Shown one piece after another: positions 24,256 through 25,039 of a DNA stretch of 25,039 nt; the stretch's first letter is position 1, and the number at the start of each line of letters is the position of its first letter. A program made the position numbers and the translations under genes. The notes under the pieces are model-generated. The model did not search any database. It worked only from the letters and a program-made list of their open reading frames with translations, and was not told the DNA's origin. The DNA lies in contig JAGXHC010000219.1 of assembly GCA_024636405.1 (NCBI GenBank), positions 1 through 25,039 of the forward strand. Reading direction: 5' to 3'. The DNA comes from Sulfitobacter sp. (GTDB lineage Bacteria; Pseudomonadota; Alphaproteobacteria; Rhodobacterales; Rhodobacteraceae).

Positions 24256-25039
24256 GACGGTTTCCTGACCAGATAATCAAACAGCCCACCGATGCCTTTG
24301 GGGAAGAACAGCGTGACGCAGACGAACGAGACCCCCAGCAGCACCAGCCACCAGTCGGTCCACAAAATGGTATAAAAACCAAGGTTGATCGCAGGGGCTC
24401 CGCCCCCGGTGAACCAGCTTGACAGAAGCGACACAAAGGCGGCCCCGATCACCGCGCCGTACAACCGCCCCCTTCCGCCAATCGCGACCCAGACCGCCAG
24501 ATAGATCGATGCGATCGGCGCAAGTTCGGCGGGGTTGATGATGCCTGCCTGCGGATAATAAAGCGCGCCCGCGATGCCGGAAATCACGGCCGTGAGCGTG
24601 AAGACGAACAGCTTGTAGCCCTCGACGCGGTAGCCCAGAAACCGGACGCGGGTCTCGTTGTCGCGAATGCCTTGCACGACACTGCCCATTTTGCCCGACA
24701 CGACCCAGGCAAACAAAAGATACCCAAGGCCGAGGGCGAGCGCCGACCCCAGAAAGAATGCCAGACTGATGACCGCTTGCGAGGTGTCCTCATAGCCGGG
24801 GATGTTCTGCAAGCCTGACAGGCCGTTGTTGCCGCGCAAGCCGCTATCGTTCTGAAACAGCCACAGCGACAAGGCGAGGGTCATGGCTTGGGTCAGGATC
24901 GACAGATAGACGCCTGTGACGCGGCTGCGGAAGGCCAGCCAGCCAAAGACCAGCGCTAGCAGGCCCGGCACAAGCACCACCATCAACAATTGCAAAAACA
25001 AGCTGTCTGCAAAGGCCCACAGCCAAGGGAACTCTGAAC
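24252..25039 (-). CDS. urtC: Urea ABC transporter permease UrtC, C-terminal part
   Basis: An open frame runs to the window edge, so the N-terminal part is missing. The visible 261 residues form a permease of the HAAT type with several membrane segments. They include LVFGWLAFRSRVTGVYLSIL, QAMTLALSLWLFQND, GNNGLSGLQ, a cytoplasmic loop MGSVVQGIRDNETRVRFLGY, and VWVAIGGRGRLYGAVIGA. The residues just inside the edge (FPWLWAFADSLFLQLLMVV) fit the UrtC pattern too. UrtC forms the channel with UrtB. The gene overlaps urtD by 4 bases; urtB and urtA should lie beyond the edge. Confidence 0.9.
   Translation of the reverse strand, partial: SEFPWLWAFADSLFLQLLMVVLVPGLLALVFGWLAFRSRVTGVYLSILTQAMTLALSLWLFQNDSGLRGNNGLSGLQNIPGYEDTSQAVISLAFFLGSALALGLGYLLFAWVVSGKMGSVVQGIRDNETRVRFLGYRVEGYKLFVFTLTAVISGIAGALYYPQAGIINPAELAPIASIYLAVWVAIGGRGRLYGAVIGAAFVSLLSSWFTGGGAPAINLGFYTILWTDWWLVLLGVSFVCVTLFFPKGIGGLFDYLVRKPS

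Noticed and set aside
1..25039. CRISPR array or prophage
   Set aside because: No regularly spaced direct repeats, Cas genes, integrase or phage structural genes were seen; the IS630-type end is the only mobile signal.

Overview
The window looks like chromosomal DNA of a Roseobacter-group alphaproteobacterium (Rhodobacteraceae). The grounds are: GC-rich coding DNA with tight operons; the murA, DUF2948, hisD, UPF0262, low-molecular-weight phosphatase gene order that I know from that family; a Gram-negative porin of the roseobacter type; and a urea-type UrtC-UrtD-UrtE transporter. The genus cannot be settled from the sequence alone.

Layout. (1) 1-129 is the tail of an IS630-type transposase cut by the window edge. 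(2) 370-6352 is a plus-strand block of six genes with stop/start overlaps of 1 to 4 bases throughout: four glycosyltransferases (two of one GT28-like family, two of the GT4 type), a histidine phosphatase and a cytoplasmic NodB-type polysaccharide deacetylase. It looks like an envelope or capsular glycan assembly operon of unknown product. (3) 6349-7339 holds a PhnA-like zinc protein and a small membrane protein. (4) 7500-10751 holds lepA (minus) and a porin (plus), separated by a 354-base divergent spacer with a strong hairpin and a perfect 18-base palindrome. (5) 10896-15582 holds a small lipoprotein gene and the convergent housekeeping block: a 56-residue protein, murA, DUF2948, hisD, UPF0262 and a phosphatase. 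(6) 15667-15741 is tRNA-Thr(GGU), followed by about 475 bases without a convincing gene. (7) 16217-22806 is a transglutaminase/DUF2126 amidoligase, a circularly permuted ATP-grasp fused to alpha-E, and a second transglutaminase. (8) 22815 to the end is urtE, urtD and partial urtC on the minus strand.

The most interesting parts are regions 7 and 2. Region 7 is a predicted peptide-ligation and amide-bond system of the kind proposed on comparative-genomic grounds (ATP-grasp, alpha-E, transglutaminase, putative amidoligase), whose product and substrate I do not know to be established. Its largest gene is split by a one-base frameshift in a five-C run at 18167-18171. One extra C would restore a single protein of about 1104 residues. 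Region 2 is a coherent glycan operon whose sugar product cannot be read from the genes, and it lies directly downstream of an insertion-sequence end.
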